DNA of 64,000 nt from Piscicola geometra (taxonomy: Eukaryota > Annelida > Clitellata > Hirudinida > Piscicolidae): positions 13,876,424 through 13,940,423 of the forward strand of contig OX030956.1 in assembly GCA_943735955.1 (NCBI GenBank), given 5' to 3'. Numbering within the stretch: the stretch's first letter is position 1; each line of letters starts with the position of its first letter. Both the position numbers and the translations under genes were made by a program. Below are positions 50,841 through 63,239 of this stretch, piece after piece. The notes beneath the pieces are model-generated. The model was not told the origin of the DNA and did no database searches. It saw only the letters and a program-made list of their open reading frames with translations.

Positions 50841-52590
50841 ATCAGATTGGTAGTGTTTACCTTGATACCATGCGAGCAATCGATAAAACATGTACGAATT
50901 CACAGAAACTGTAAAAATAAACAACACAAGAAGAATAAAAATAAAACACCAAAACCAATAAAAAGCGCATTAACTTCATTTATACTATACGGTATAGTAT
51001 AGTATACCAACCACCAAGAATATGATTTCTCCTAAGAATAACACCAAGACACAACCCACGTGTGCAAGGTCACCTTCTGACTTCTTTTCTGGCTTCTTGA
51101 CTACGTCTTCCTTGAAACCCCCACCTGCTGAAACCTCTACTGCCAACAACTACTCTAAGGACTACTATTGTATTAGTTAAAGTTGTGAACATTGGTATCC
51201 TTTGAGAGAACACGGGACTTGAACTCTGGAGGTCAAATCTAACTTGACTGCAGTGATGCGTCATGTGGATGTATGGATACAGAAGGCCTAGAACCAGGGT
51301 TGCTGCTGTGTTTTCATCGGTGAAAGCAGTGCACTCGCTTGCCAGGCAGACGCACCTAATTATATTTCGACTAATTATAATTCATGCATAATTACGAAGC
51401 TGTTAAAGCAAATTTTAAGCTGTATATAGACACATATCTCGCTTAAATGCATATAACACGTCAACCACGAGTGCGTAATGACACATAAAACATATCGCGA
51501 CGCCTGTGAAAGGAGTATCCCGTAGAGAAGACCATTGTAGTGAGAACTTTATTGCCCATTGTTGATAGTGAAGCTTTCCATCCTTTAGAGACCCTTTAGG
51601 AGTCGTACATGATGGCATTTAAGACTTTCTTTCTTCTCAAAAGCACTCATAGTCGAACGTCAAGTCCATCATTCACAAAAGCGATTGCTTCATTAACTAA
51701 TGAGTTCATTCAAGCCTCACTTTAAGACCGCTTCACGTAAGATTGTTTCCTGGACCCTACCAAGGCATGCCACGCTGAATAGTAATTCTTTGAAGATACC
51801 ATTAAAGCCTTAGAAATTAAAGATTTAAACTTTAAAGGCTTTCTAGTTATGCTCAAAGTTTTTTACGTGTCTTTAAGCTAATGACAACAGCTACTAATCC
51901 AGATTATCTGTCGAAGAGCGCCAAGACAATGGCAGCTCTGTAGAGTTGAGTACAATCTTTGAAGCAAAATTAGCATGATATGAGCAATTAGGGCATTCAA
52001 CGGCCCTCAGCTCTTCTGGTCTTTTACAGGATACTTCCACGGTGGCCGATTTCTGGCGCTTAAAGTTGCGAGCAATATTTTATTTTAAACTTTTTCACGC
52101 TTTCTTATTTCCACAACAAGTTTTCTATGCGAAATGCTGTAATTTAGCGGGTTTTATATAATTTACAACGGTTATCCAACGATGGCCAATAGAGAATACG
52201 TTTATCTCTACTAAAGCATGTGTGATTGCTATTCATAAACTTGATAAAAAATAAAATAGTCGCTGAGCATACTGTGTGGTACTGTGTGCGTTATTGAATA
52301 AGCAAAAGCACTTTATTCAAATTGTTCAATTATTGAGGAAATCTATTTCTTGGGAGCTGTGTGTGGCGCTGGAAAATGAAATTCCTTGGTAATCCGAGTA
52401 GAAGTGAAGGCGAAAGAGCTTTTTGTGATTCAGGATTGGTTGTGATTGAGAGAAAAAGGGGTTTGTGGAGTTTTTGGGATGGGGGGGGGGGGGAATTGTG
52501 ATGGTGTTGGCTTTTGTTGATCTGTTGAGTTAAGAACAAAATGTGTACATAAATCTTCGAGTTCAGTCCGTTCACTACTCAATCAATTCA
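50841..52590. other. No gene recognised
   Basis: A 53-codon plus frame at about 51021-51179 and a B-box-like GAGTTCAAGTCCC on the minus strand near 51225 hint at a SINE or other repeat, but neither is secure. The rest is unique AT-rich DNA. Confidence 0.4.
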
Positions 52591-52599
52591 TCCCTCCAT

Positions 52600-53745
52600 C
52601 AATTCATCCCTCCATCAATTTATTCTTCAACTAATTCACTTATCAACCAATTCACTTTTCAACAAATTCACTTATCAACCAATTCACTTATCAACCAATT
52701 CACTTATCAACCAATTCACTTATCAACCAATTCACTTATCAACCAATTCACTTATCAACCAATTCAATTATCAACCAATTCACTTATCAACCAATTCACT
52801 TTTCAACCAATTCACTTATCAACCGATTCACTTTTCAACCGATTCACTTATCAACCGATTCACTTATCAACCAATTCACTTATCAACCAATTCACTTATC
52901 AACCAATTCACTTATCAACCAATTCACTTATCAACCAATTCACTTATCAACCAATTCACTTATCAACCAATTCACTTATCAACCAATTCACTTATCAACC
53001 AATTCACTTATCAACCAATTCACTTATCAACCAATTCACTTATCAACCAATTCACTTATCAACCAATTCACTTATCAACCAATTCACTTATCAACCAATT
53101 CACTTATCAACCAATTCACTTATCAACCAATTCACTTATCAACCAATTCACTTATCAACCAATTCACTTATCAACCAATTCACTTATCAACCAATTCACT
53201 TATCAACCAATTCACTTATCAACCAATTCACTTATCAACCAATTCACTTATCAACCAATTCACTTATCAACCAATTCACTTATCAACCAATTCACTTATC
53301 AACCAATTCACTTATCAACCAATTCACTTATCAACCAATTCACTTATCAACCAATTCACTTATCAACCAATTCACTTATCAACCAATTCACTTATCAACC
53401 AATTCACTTATCAACCAATTCACTTATCAACCAATTCACTTATCAACCAATTCACTTATCAACCAATTCACTTATCAACCAATTCACTTATCAACCAATT
53501 CACTTATCAACCAATTCACTTATCAACCAATTCACTTATCAACCAATTCACTTATCAACCAATTCACTTATCAACCAATTCACTTATCAACCAATTCACT
53601 TATCAACCAATTCACTTATCAACCAATTCACTTATCAACCAATTCACTTATCAACCAATTCACTTATCAACCAATTCACTTATCAACCAATTCACTTATC
53701 AACCAATTCACTTATCAACCAATTCAATCTCCAACCAATTCATCC
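52600..53745 (+). repeat. 16-bp satellite (CAACCAATTCACTTAT), about 70 copies
   Basis: Extremely homogeneous. Variants (TTTTCAACC, CAACCGATT, CAATTATC) are confined to the left 250 bp and the right edge. The 407-residue frame over it is a product of the stop-free unit. Confidence 0.98.
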
Positions 53746-53759
53746 CTCAAAACTAACTC

Positions 53760-56740
53760 AAAATGAAATCAATTGAGCACATAATATGGTTTAAATTTCT
53801 TTTATAATCTGTTTTCTAAAAAAATATGTATTCAAATTAAGTCAGTTTCATTCTTTGCACAATTGTAAAAAATAAAATATCAAAATAAAATTTCAAAAAG
53901 TCTATTAGCGAAATAAAAAATAAATGTTGTTCAAATTAAGCTAGTTTTTATCTATTTTGAAAGGTGAATTGGTTGAAGGATGAATTGGCTGCATTGCATA
54001 TATTCGTCATCAAAACAAATTAACTTTTTTGTTTTTTCATTGACAGAAAAGAATAATTTTATGTTAAAGTGTAAAAAAATGTTTTTACAAATAAATATAT
54101 GATTTCAGCGAGGCTGCATTGAGTTCGTTACATTGTACCCGTATGTAACGTTAGCATTTCAATAACCAATCGATCTGTCTCATTCGATAACTAAGTGAAT
54201 GAGTTACTTGTTATTAAGCTGTGACTGCAAAGCCTTCTAAAGGCTTCGTTAATCAGCGCTTTTTTGGCTTTATTATGGATGAAGTATATTAAAGTTATCA
54301 AAGCTGTGGTCTTGAAGCTCGTCCGCGTTTACGCCAGGAAAATAATATTCTTTGGTGTATTGTATTGTATTGAATTGTATTGCATTGTATTGTAAAGATA
54401 AAAGCTTGATGGGGTGGTTATGAAAGTAGTTTTAATTTCCGTGTTGAAATGTTTGTGATAATAGTGGTGAAGATGGTGGTGATGATGGCTATGCCGATGG
54501 TTGTGATGATAGCTGTGATGATGTGATAAGGGCTTATAATGCTCATAGAAATACGGTTTTCAAATATTTCCAGAAGTAGTGTAGACGATATGAATATTTT
54601 AGTTGGAACTTTGCAAAGCGAAAATGGTTTGAAACTCGGGTTTATTCAGGATTTGCAACAGCCCAAAAACGAGGTTGGTGGGTTGTGGGGCAGCATGGCT
54701 TACAGCATTTCAGCATAGAAGTCTAAGAAGGGATTGAAGGATTGGCGAGAGGGATTAGCCATCTTGTGTGTCTATAAATATTAAAGCCAGAAAACATAAA
54801 TAAAGTATTTTTAAAAACATTTTTTAAAGGAATAAAGAGGTTTTTCCAACCTCTAAAGATTTCTATGCATAAATAAGCAATGACAATACTCCAAGAGGGT
54901 TAAAGCAACGTGCAAGGCTTAAATAATGAATGGCGGATACATTTCTGCTTATTAACTGCCTGTATGTTGCCTGTTTGTGACGTGAAGAAGACTTTGCAGT
55001 GGAAGATGATGAAGAGAAGGACGGGTGAGTGAAGAAATCGTGAAAAAGGTAAGACAGAAAGCGAATGAGATATAAATAGAGAAGATGATAAAAAATAAAT
55101 ATTATGGGAGTAATTGAAGGCGTTACAAAGCCAAATGGTGATTAAGCTGTTTTAAAAAAGTAATGAGATAGTTGATGTGTAGAAGGAAGTCTTCTGCAGC
55201 GACACTGTGACGCCTTTGAAAGCTTTTCTACGCCTGACCTCATCCTTCTTTTAACTCCACTAATAAGTGAAACGCACTTCACAAATTAGTTGCTTTTAGT
55301 TTTTAAAAGACGAACATGCGAAAGAAAAAATTAATTAGACACTTCAGAAAGGAAGACCAAAATGACACTGAAAAATTAAAAAATCTTTTTGTTAAATCTT
55401 TTTATAAATCTTTAAAAACTATTTTCAACTCAATTTCTTCACTAGTTTTCAATGAAACAGCATCAATCCCAGTTGCATCTTTCATTGTACTCGAGTGGCT
55501 TTTTCACTGGTCAATAGCTTAAAGCTTTCATAATTTGCTGCTCTCCTTTTTACCGCCCCCCTTCTTCTAGTCGCTTCAAACAATCCTGTTCTGTCCCCTT
55601 CATCCGAATTTTGCTTATATTCTTTTTATATTGTTTACTAAGTCATTTTAATATTTCCTATTATCATCTTCTTTTTCTTCATCACAACTTTCATCATCTT
55701 TTTTTCCCTCATCATCATCTTCAGCAGCAACATCATCTTCATCATCATCTTCAGCATCAACATCATCTTCATCATCTAGTTCTTCTTAATTACCATATTT
55801 AACTCCATGCTTTACAGATGTGCTAGTCTTTCGAGTCGATTTATTGCCGAGGGACAAAAGGATAATTGAAAAGGAAAAACTTGGAAAAATGATCCAAACA
55901 TTGCGGCAGAAGTCCACTCAAACGTGCATATTTTGCGTTTTTCTTTTTTTTGCAAGAATTAAACATTTAAGAGAAATGTTCCTCCTTGAAACAACAATAA
56001 GCCGTTAATTTTTATAGTTTTTGAAGTGTTCTCCCAAGATTTTTTGAACGCAAAATTGCAAAAAATATTCAGCTGTTAAAGTAATTGTATGCTTCGCCAG
56101 AGACTGGAATGAGTTCTTAGGTAATTATAGGACTGCTTTTAATTGTTATAGTTTTTCAATTCTTGGTGTTTTGAAATAGTGCCACCAAGTTGCATCCACT
56201 TAGTGACAAGTGACTAGAAAAGTTGTTCAAACTGATAATGCTCTGGTTTAAAAGCATCACTTGCGTATTCCCCATTTTCCACCATGTCTTTCTCCATCCC
56301 TACATTTATTCACCCTTCCACTTTTTATTTTTTTATTTCTGCTGGTCCATTTCTTCCAAGTTTTTTTTTCGAGTCAAACAGCCAAGCAAACAACGAAAAA
56401 GCCAAAAAACATCGGTGATTGCATCGAGAGATTAAGATTGTGTTCTATAAAGTTGCAACAAACTCTAATGCATGAAATTAGACATACCTCTCAAATGCAT
56501 ACCTCTCTCGAAGCTTTAAAAGTTAATATAACTGAAAAAGGATAATTCATTTGTGAGCAAATAAATGAATAATTATAAAATTGTTTTTATTAGGGTTAGG
56601 GCATGTTTTAATTTCTAGTTAGACTACGAAGCTATTTTTTCTGTTTAAAATGTAAAACTAAAATTTAAATAAACTTCATTTCATTGAATATAATATAATA
56701 TGAAATCGAAATCTTCCCTTTATTTAAATGGAATTTAAAC
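53760..56740. other. No gene recognised
   Basis: AT-rich. Small repeats only: (TATTG)n at 54355-54395 and a CATCATCTTCAGCA array at 55680-55785. Short frames at 55316 and 56223 lack recognisable motifs. Confidence 0.45.
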
Positions 56741-56742
56741 CT

Positions 56743-56825
56743 ACCCTAACCCTCCTTCTAAATGGCTGTTAACCCTAAACCTAACCCTACTTCTAAATGG
56801 CTGTTAACCCTAACCCTAATCCTTA
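56743..56825 (+). repeat. Telomere-like CCCTAA words within a 36-bp duplicated unit
   Basis: CCTAACCCT, TTCTAAATGGCTGTTAACC and CCTAAACC blocks occur about twice in tandem, ending TAACCCTAACCCTAAT. A short interstitial telomere-like tract (TTAGGG complement). Confidence 0.6.
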
Positions 56826-56829
56826 CCTC

Positions 56830-57990
56830 GTAATGTGCGACGGCTTAAATGCATACCCTTAGATTAACATTTTTTTCGGAAAAAATCTAAAACATGCAGT
56901 GTTTTCGCAAGTTTCTAGAATAGATGCAAGATTCATTTAAATGAGTTGTTTTGATCTGAAGGCCACCATCTTCATCGACTGCATGTGTTTTTGAGTTCGC
57001 ATGCGAATGGCAGGCAAGGCAGTGTGCAAACAATTCATAATTAGAACACTAATCCACGCGTTTGTGAGTAAGAGAAGAACGTAGCCGAGCAAATATTTGA
57101 TCGCTTTAATTGACGACCTGCCCATTACGCACTCAAGTATCATGAAAACCTTGCATGAGACTTCATTGTCCTTATTTAAAAGATTTTAACCACTTTAAAA
57201 CTTGAATAAAAAAGTGACACAAAAAAGGTCGCAGAATAGTAACGGGGACAATCTCCTAATGGAAGTTTTCTCATGCATATTTGAGGCGTCCAAACCTCAT
57301 TACGAACACAAGCACTGGCGAATAAGAGAAGGATTTTGAAGAGAGAGAAAGTTATCTTGGCAGATACATCATCATCGCAAAAGATTCATTGCTTTTGTCG
57401 GATTTTTTTATTGTCTGGATTACTATTCTCCTCACAGCCTCGCAGTCTCAAAGATTCCTCGATCAAGCTCTTGTACATAGCTTTTTCTTATTTTAACTTT
57501 TTAATTAAATTTTAATTTTATTTTTCAGTTTTGAAACTCTCAAATACATTGAATTTTTTCTTGAATTTATCGTTCAATGTCTGTTTCATATTTCATTTTT
57601 AATCTTCAACTTCAGCCCCTCTCCATCTTCCTTCCTAATTTCATGCATTAAGACCCAGACTTGACTTGCCTTCTCTAGAATGATGAATTGGCTGATTTAT
57701 AAGCAACATTTCTCATCCTTTCTTCGATCCTCACTCCTCACTTTCTTTTTTAGTCACTTCTCCAACTCACTTTTTCTTGTTTTTTTTCCTCACTTTTTTA
57801 ACTCAATTTTTCTTTTCTTTCTTTTTACGACCTTTTATTAACCAAACAATGTCACAACCACAACTAAAGGTCATCAATCCAATTGAAGAATTAACATTCA
57901 CACTTAAAAGTCTCTTGTGATTCATCCCAGAGAAACTCATCAATCGATCTAAACTTTCGCCTATCTATCTATTTCCTCTTTTTTGTTATT
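56830..57990. other. No gene recognised
   Basis: Unique AT-rich DNA with a pyrimidine-rich stretch (57590-57840). No coding signal. Confidence 0.5.
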
Positions 57991-57996
57991 TTATCT

Positions 57997-58385
57997 TGCA
58001 TGCATGCATCCACCCATCCATGCACTCATCCATGCATCCACCCACGCGTTCATGCAACCATCCATGCATCCATCCATGCCCTTAGTAACGACGCATTCAT
58101 CCATCCATACAACCATCCATCCATGCAACCATGCATGAATTCACCCATCCATGCATCCATCCACCCATTCATGCATCCATTCATGCACCCATCTATGCAT
58201 CCACCCATGCACCCACACATGCATCCATCCATGCCCTTAGCAACGACGCATTCATCCATCCATACAACCATGCATGCATGCATGCATCCACCCATCCATG
58301 CATCCATTCATGCACCCATTTATGCATCCACCCATGCACCCACACATGCGTCCATCCATGCCCTTAGCAACCACGCATTCATCTC
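57997..58385 (+). repeat. CATCCATG minisatellite with a nested 130-150-bp unit
   Basis: CATGCATCCATCCATG-type words. The landmark CCCTTAG(T/C)AAC(G/C)ACGCATTC occurs near 58079, 58231 and 58361, showing a higher-order repeat of about three units. Confidence 0.88.
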
Positions 58386-58564
58386 CAGACGTGCTCCACT
58401 TCACATCTTCCTTTCGCATTGATGTCGCGTTTCAGCCCCATCAGCCCTATGCTGAGATGTGTACTCGATTGTGTCAGTGTTTGTTTGTGTAATTAGTTGT
58501 GTCTTAATGTTTTTGTGTGTTTTTTTTCTCGTTGTGCAACTAATGAAGATACAAAAAACTAAAC

Positions 58565-58680
58565 ACACACAAACACGAGCACACACTTGAGCAACCAACA
58601 CACATATACATACACACACAACACGAGCACACACTTGAGCAACCAACACACATATACATACACACACAACACGACACAAG
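58565..58680 (+). repeat. Two tandem copies of a roughly 52-bp CA-rich unit
   Basis: GAGCACACACTTGAGCAACC and CACATATACATACACACAC occur twice in perfect order. Confidence 0.85.
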
Positions 58681-58689
58681 CAAAAACAC

Positions 58690-61600
58690 ATATTAAAAAA
58701 TTTCGAAAGAATATAAAATGCATAAAGAAATGCTTTCAGACGATAATGCAATTAAAGGCAATTCTCAAAATGGAAGATTAATGGACCTCTTTGCAGTTCA
58801 ATTCGGAATGTAAATGAATTTACATTTCTCTGGGGGCTGGAGCTTTTTAAGAGATGTTGATGATAACGATTTTCTAGATGATGAAGAGTAATGAGTGTTT
58901 TCGAATGTGACTCTCGTTGGTTTTCGCTGCGCGTTCGACCGCTCTTGTTTCTCTTCTGTGTAAATAGAGCGGACACGCGAGAATTGTCCCTTTTTGTAAC
59001 TCATTCTCGAGAGTTAGTGTGGCAACTTCATGCAAACTACAAGGACTTTCTGTCAGGTTCCTAATTGATTTGGCGTCATTTTACGATAACATTTCAGAAA
59101 GAAAAAAATGCTGGATATTCGTGGGGTGTGCTTGATTATCCATTGGGGTTTCTCCAGAGTTTCTTTTCAAAGCAGTGACGGCTTCATGAATGTACGATGG
59201 CATAAAAACACACGGAAGCAAATCTACCCTCCTTCTTTCCTCCGCTTCTTTCTGATCTCTTCAATTGCATCAAAGTGTCAGGGCCACAGGCTGAATCTAC
59301 TCGCACACATCTCGATTTGTTTCTCTTTCTGTGACGTTTATGACACTCACTCCAGCCTAGAAAAGTTTTAATGCCTTGACAAAATGGCGTCATTTGTGGG
59401 TGTTATTGCTTGTGCATATTCCTGCATTTCGATTATTTCTCGTTGCTTTTATTAATCTCACTGTTTTTGTTGCTGTTATGATCCTTTATCGTCATGTTTA
59501 TCGACGACAGTACTTCCAATCAATACTCTAGCGTATTCATCTTCATTGTATTCGTCAATGGCGAAATTACTATCCGAAATATTTATTTTCTAACTTTATT
59601 TTTAAAATGTTAATTATAAATTTTATAACTTTTATTCAACAAAGACTTTTAAAATGTTAATTATAAATTTTATAACTTTTATTCAACAAAGATTTGGTTA
59701 AAGATCATTAAAACGTCAAAACAGTCGCATTCGGCAGTTCCATCAAACTTCCAGCCCAAACCACCCCTCATCTTCTCACAAGCGACTTCTAACACACAAT
59801 GTTTCAGCTGTACAAGCCTGAGTAATGGGCATTTGTAACTTTTCAAGAAATCCTTAATGGCGGTATGAAACACGCATAAAAGTAAATAATTGGTTTTTTA
59901 GAAAAACTATTTTGCTGCCTTCTGTTTGCTACGGTGTGTGGTGGATGCAGGAAAAGGAAAAATAGTTATAAGGAAAACTGGTGAGTAGCTACAAAGTGTT
60001 CGAGGAGTTTATTTTTTACGTTTAGAGCTTGCATCATTTGATGACTATTTGTTGCAAGCAACTAAATGAAGCTTTTTAATAAATAAATGAATTTAAAGAA
60101 AAAATATGAAAAAATACAAAAATGAAAGAAGCAATAATAATGAATAAAATGTATTATTAATTCTTGCATCTGTCATTATTTAATAATGTTGAGGTAGTTG
60201 GAGCGAAGGCTATACAGCTGGCTACGAGACCTCGTCCCAGTGTGGAGCCTACATACAACTGCATACAACAACATAAGACGATACAACGATGCTGATAAGC
60301 TGTAATCAACGATCTAGTACTGCCAATAACAACTATAATAGGCCTGATACAACAAATAAAAATAGCAAAAACAACAAAGCTGAGCACCTGCCATGTTATT
60401 TACAAACCTGGCTTCAGACTGCCTGGAAATCAATGCGAGCAACAACGTCGCTTTCGATCCCTGCTTTGAGCAACAGTCATAAGGAGTCATAAAGGAAACT
60501 GTCAACAGATAAATTATCTTTCAAATGGCTTCTTTTGTTTTCATACTCAAGCACTTTTTTGTTTTTTAATTTGAAAATCGCCACCTGCCAAATAAGTCCA
60601 TAAACCAATTTGCAGCGACTGAATTGAACCATCAATGCTGCTAGTGGCTGGAGAGAAGATACAATTATTTATTTTATTTTTATGGAGTTTCTATTCCCCC
60701 GAAGATTCAATAATACATATTTTTAAAGTTTTTTTCTTCTATTAAATCTGGAAATGAACTTCAAAGAAAGAGTTTTATCTGTTTGACAGGCAATTTCCGG
60801 AAATAGAGAAACTGGAAAATTTAATTTTAAAACTTCAAAATTGTTATTTTTTATAAGTTTTAATGCTATCTCGATTTGACATCCACCTTTTACTGCTCGA
60901 TAAATCTACCGATATTCCGTCTACATAATTATAAAGTTTCATTCATGCAAGCTTTTTACGTTTTAAAAATGTCAAAGCATTCATGATTCAATAATTTCAA
61001 AGTTTTTGAAACGAAAATAATACTGTTATAAAAAAATATAAATTCAATCATTCAATTTTGAATTATTCATAAATGTCAGAAGGTATATTCGAGAAAACTC
61101 ACAGAATTCTTTGCAACATTCCACCCACTGAAGGGAACTCGAGACGAATTACATGTTTTTTCTTGAGTTTGGAAAGAATTAAAGAGATAAGATGAATGAA
61201 GGAAGTATTGGATTAGCGCCGATCTACCTGTCATTCTCGTAACTTTTTCATCTCAGTGACTCCTTCAACTCACTAAGACTTCTCATGATCACCTTAATCA
61301 TTAATAACCCACTAAAAAATATTCTTTCACCAACCACCGTTTATCCATTTAACAGTGTTATAAAAATTCCTCCACGAAATCAGCAACAGCAACTACCCTT
61401 TCCCTGAAACATCCATTGTATTCTCGCATACAATAGTGCACCATACAAGCTAGAGAGAGAACGTACATTCCCCAGAACCCGTGCGAACATCCCTCAAATG
61501 ATTTAGTTCATTTTAATTAGTAATTTATACTTTTTTTTCTTCTTTCAACTTCAAAGCACTTGTTTTAGATTTGTTGCATTATTCACTCTGAAAAGCTTCT

Positions 61601-62589
61601 GAAATCAATTCAAGGCTCCGTTGACATACTTGACTCCGTAGCTAACTCCCGTATAATGCCTTCAATCAATCCTTTCTCAGCCTTATACTCTCGATCACTT
61701 TTTCTAACTTTTTAATCTTTAATTTCCATTAAAAGTTCTATCCTTTTGTTCCTTCATTAACCTTCGTTTTGTGACTTCGATACTTTCTGGTTTGTATTGC
61801 AAGATAAGTTTCATTGCATTGTGAACGGCTTATTAATCATCGAGACATTAAACTCATGTTTATTCATGATTGGCGCATACTTAATGAGGGCTAATGCAAA
61901 ATTAAAGTTTCAGCACAACATCAACATTAACAGGTGATGACTAAGAAATATATAAAGCCTTTTAAATATTCAGCTGTCAAAATTGAATAAGCATGAGCAC
62001 TCCAGCAGCGAATTGGCATTCTTCGCAAACGCAATTTCGTCTCAGAAGCGACCGCCGCAGACGTTAGAAGCTGTGCTTTCGAGACGCTGCTTGCGGCAAT
62101 GTGTGGTTGCTTGCGGCTTATTTACTGCGCAATCTGAAGCTGTTTCGTGCAGGACAAATCCCGAATGCTGAGGAAGCCAATAAATTATGTAACAAGATCA
62201 TTAAATCAACATTTCTTCTATTTTTTTGTTTAATTTTTGAAAATTATAGAGTAACAGACATCGTCCTTGTGATCTTTCCAATATTCCCCTTTTTAGCAAA
62301 TTATTAAACATGCTTTTCCAATTGTAACAAAAATAATTTTTTTCCATGCCAAAAAAAAGGAAAATTAAAAAAGAATTTGGATTTATGAGACGTAGCAGCT
62401 CAAAGACGCCATAACGAAGTAAAAAGATAATTCGAAATTGCATTCTTGAAAAAGTAAGCTTCCATAAAAATACTCAACGAAAAAAACGTGAGCAGCGAAG
62501 TAGAGAAAAAATGGCTAACTCTGGGGAAAATAGACTCTCCATCACTATGCAATTCCATACAACAAAATTCCATGATCCCCACTTGCTTA
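58690..62589. other. No gene recognised
   Basis: AT-rich unique DNA. A roughly 46-bp tandem duplication (GTTAATTATAAATTTTATAA core) lies at 59600-59692. No open frame shows a known motif. Confidence 0.45.
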
Positions 62590-62654
62590 TTAAAAACTAG
62601 ATCTGTTCCACGATTACAAATTTTAATCGCTGTTCGATTAAAATTTTAATCATT

Positions 62655-62830
62655 CATGGGTGAACGGGTAGCTGAGTCGGCAACGACTCTCGGCTTGACC
62701 AATAATGAAAGGTCCTAGGTTCAAGTGCAACCAATGCCCTAGTAACCCAAAGGCGCAAATGAAAATATGCAGCCCAAGTGGCCTGGAAGCCCGTTCGGGT
62801 TATACGCCACTATAATAATGCTCGTCGTCA
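62655..62830 (+). mobile_element. tRNA-derived SINE inserted in the hAT element
   Basis: TAGCTGAGTCGG is a perfect Pol III A box, and GGTTCAAGTGC lies about 55 bases on as the B box. A non-tRNA body (GCCTGGAAGCCCGTTCGGG) and an ATAATAATGCTCGTCGTC-like tail follow. GC-richer than the host element. Confidence 0.65.
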
Positions 62831-62993
62831 TTCGTTAATCGTATTTGAACATTATTATAAAATAATATTTACTTTTTTTTCTTACAAATGCAATAAAAAT
62901 TTTATCAGATTTTTTAAATAAAAGTAATAAAAAAAATTGAATCCATAAATGATAAAAAATGCAATTGTCACACATCCTTTTTGAGCCAGTTAC

Positions 62994-63239
62994 TCAAGCA
63001 AACATTATTTCACAACAAGTTGGATCTAAAGAGATTCTTTTCTTGCTAACTATGTGTCCTGACGAGCTGAATAGACGTTCACACGGAGCTGTACTTGCAG
63101 GTGATGACAAGTACTTTCTTGCTAGTTTCGCACGAGCCGGATATGCTCCTTCGTGTTGTTGCCACCAAACAAGAGAACAACTCTCCAAGCCTACCTTAGA
63201 ATCTTTTCTATAACGTTTCATGATTGACTCAGTAACCAA
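62994..63239 (-). pseudogene. hAT transposase C-terminal dimerisation domain (hATC) fragment
   Basis: The frame reads LVWWQQHEGAYPARAKLARK, YLSSPASTAPCERLFSSSG and HIVSKKRISLDP, the strongly conserved hATC block (WW..H...YP.L..LA..YL..PA.S.P.ER.FS..G...). Upstream catalytic parts are missing or shattered, so the element cannot transpose itself. Confidence 0.9.

Noticed and set aside
51070..51264. tRNA gene suggested by GAGTTCAAGTCCC on the minus strand
   Set aside because: No matching A box, acceptor stem or cloverleaf could be formed. At best a SINE relic.
52543..53766. 407-codon open frame with a 16-residue repeat
   Set aside because: The 16-bp satellite has no stop in any frame, so the periodic peptide is arithmetic (3 x 16 bp), not a gene.
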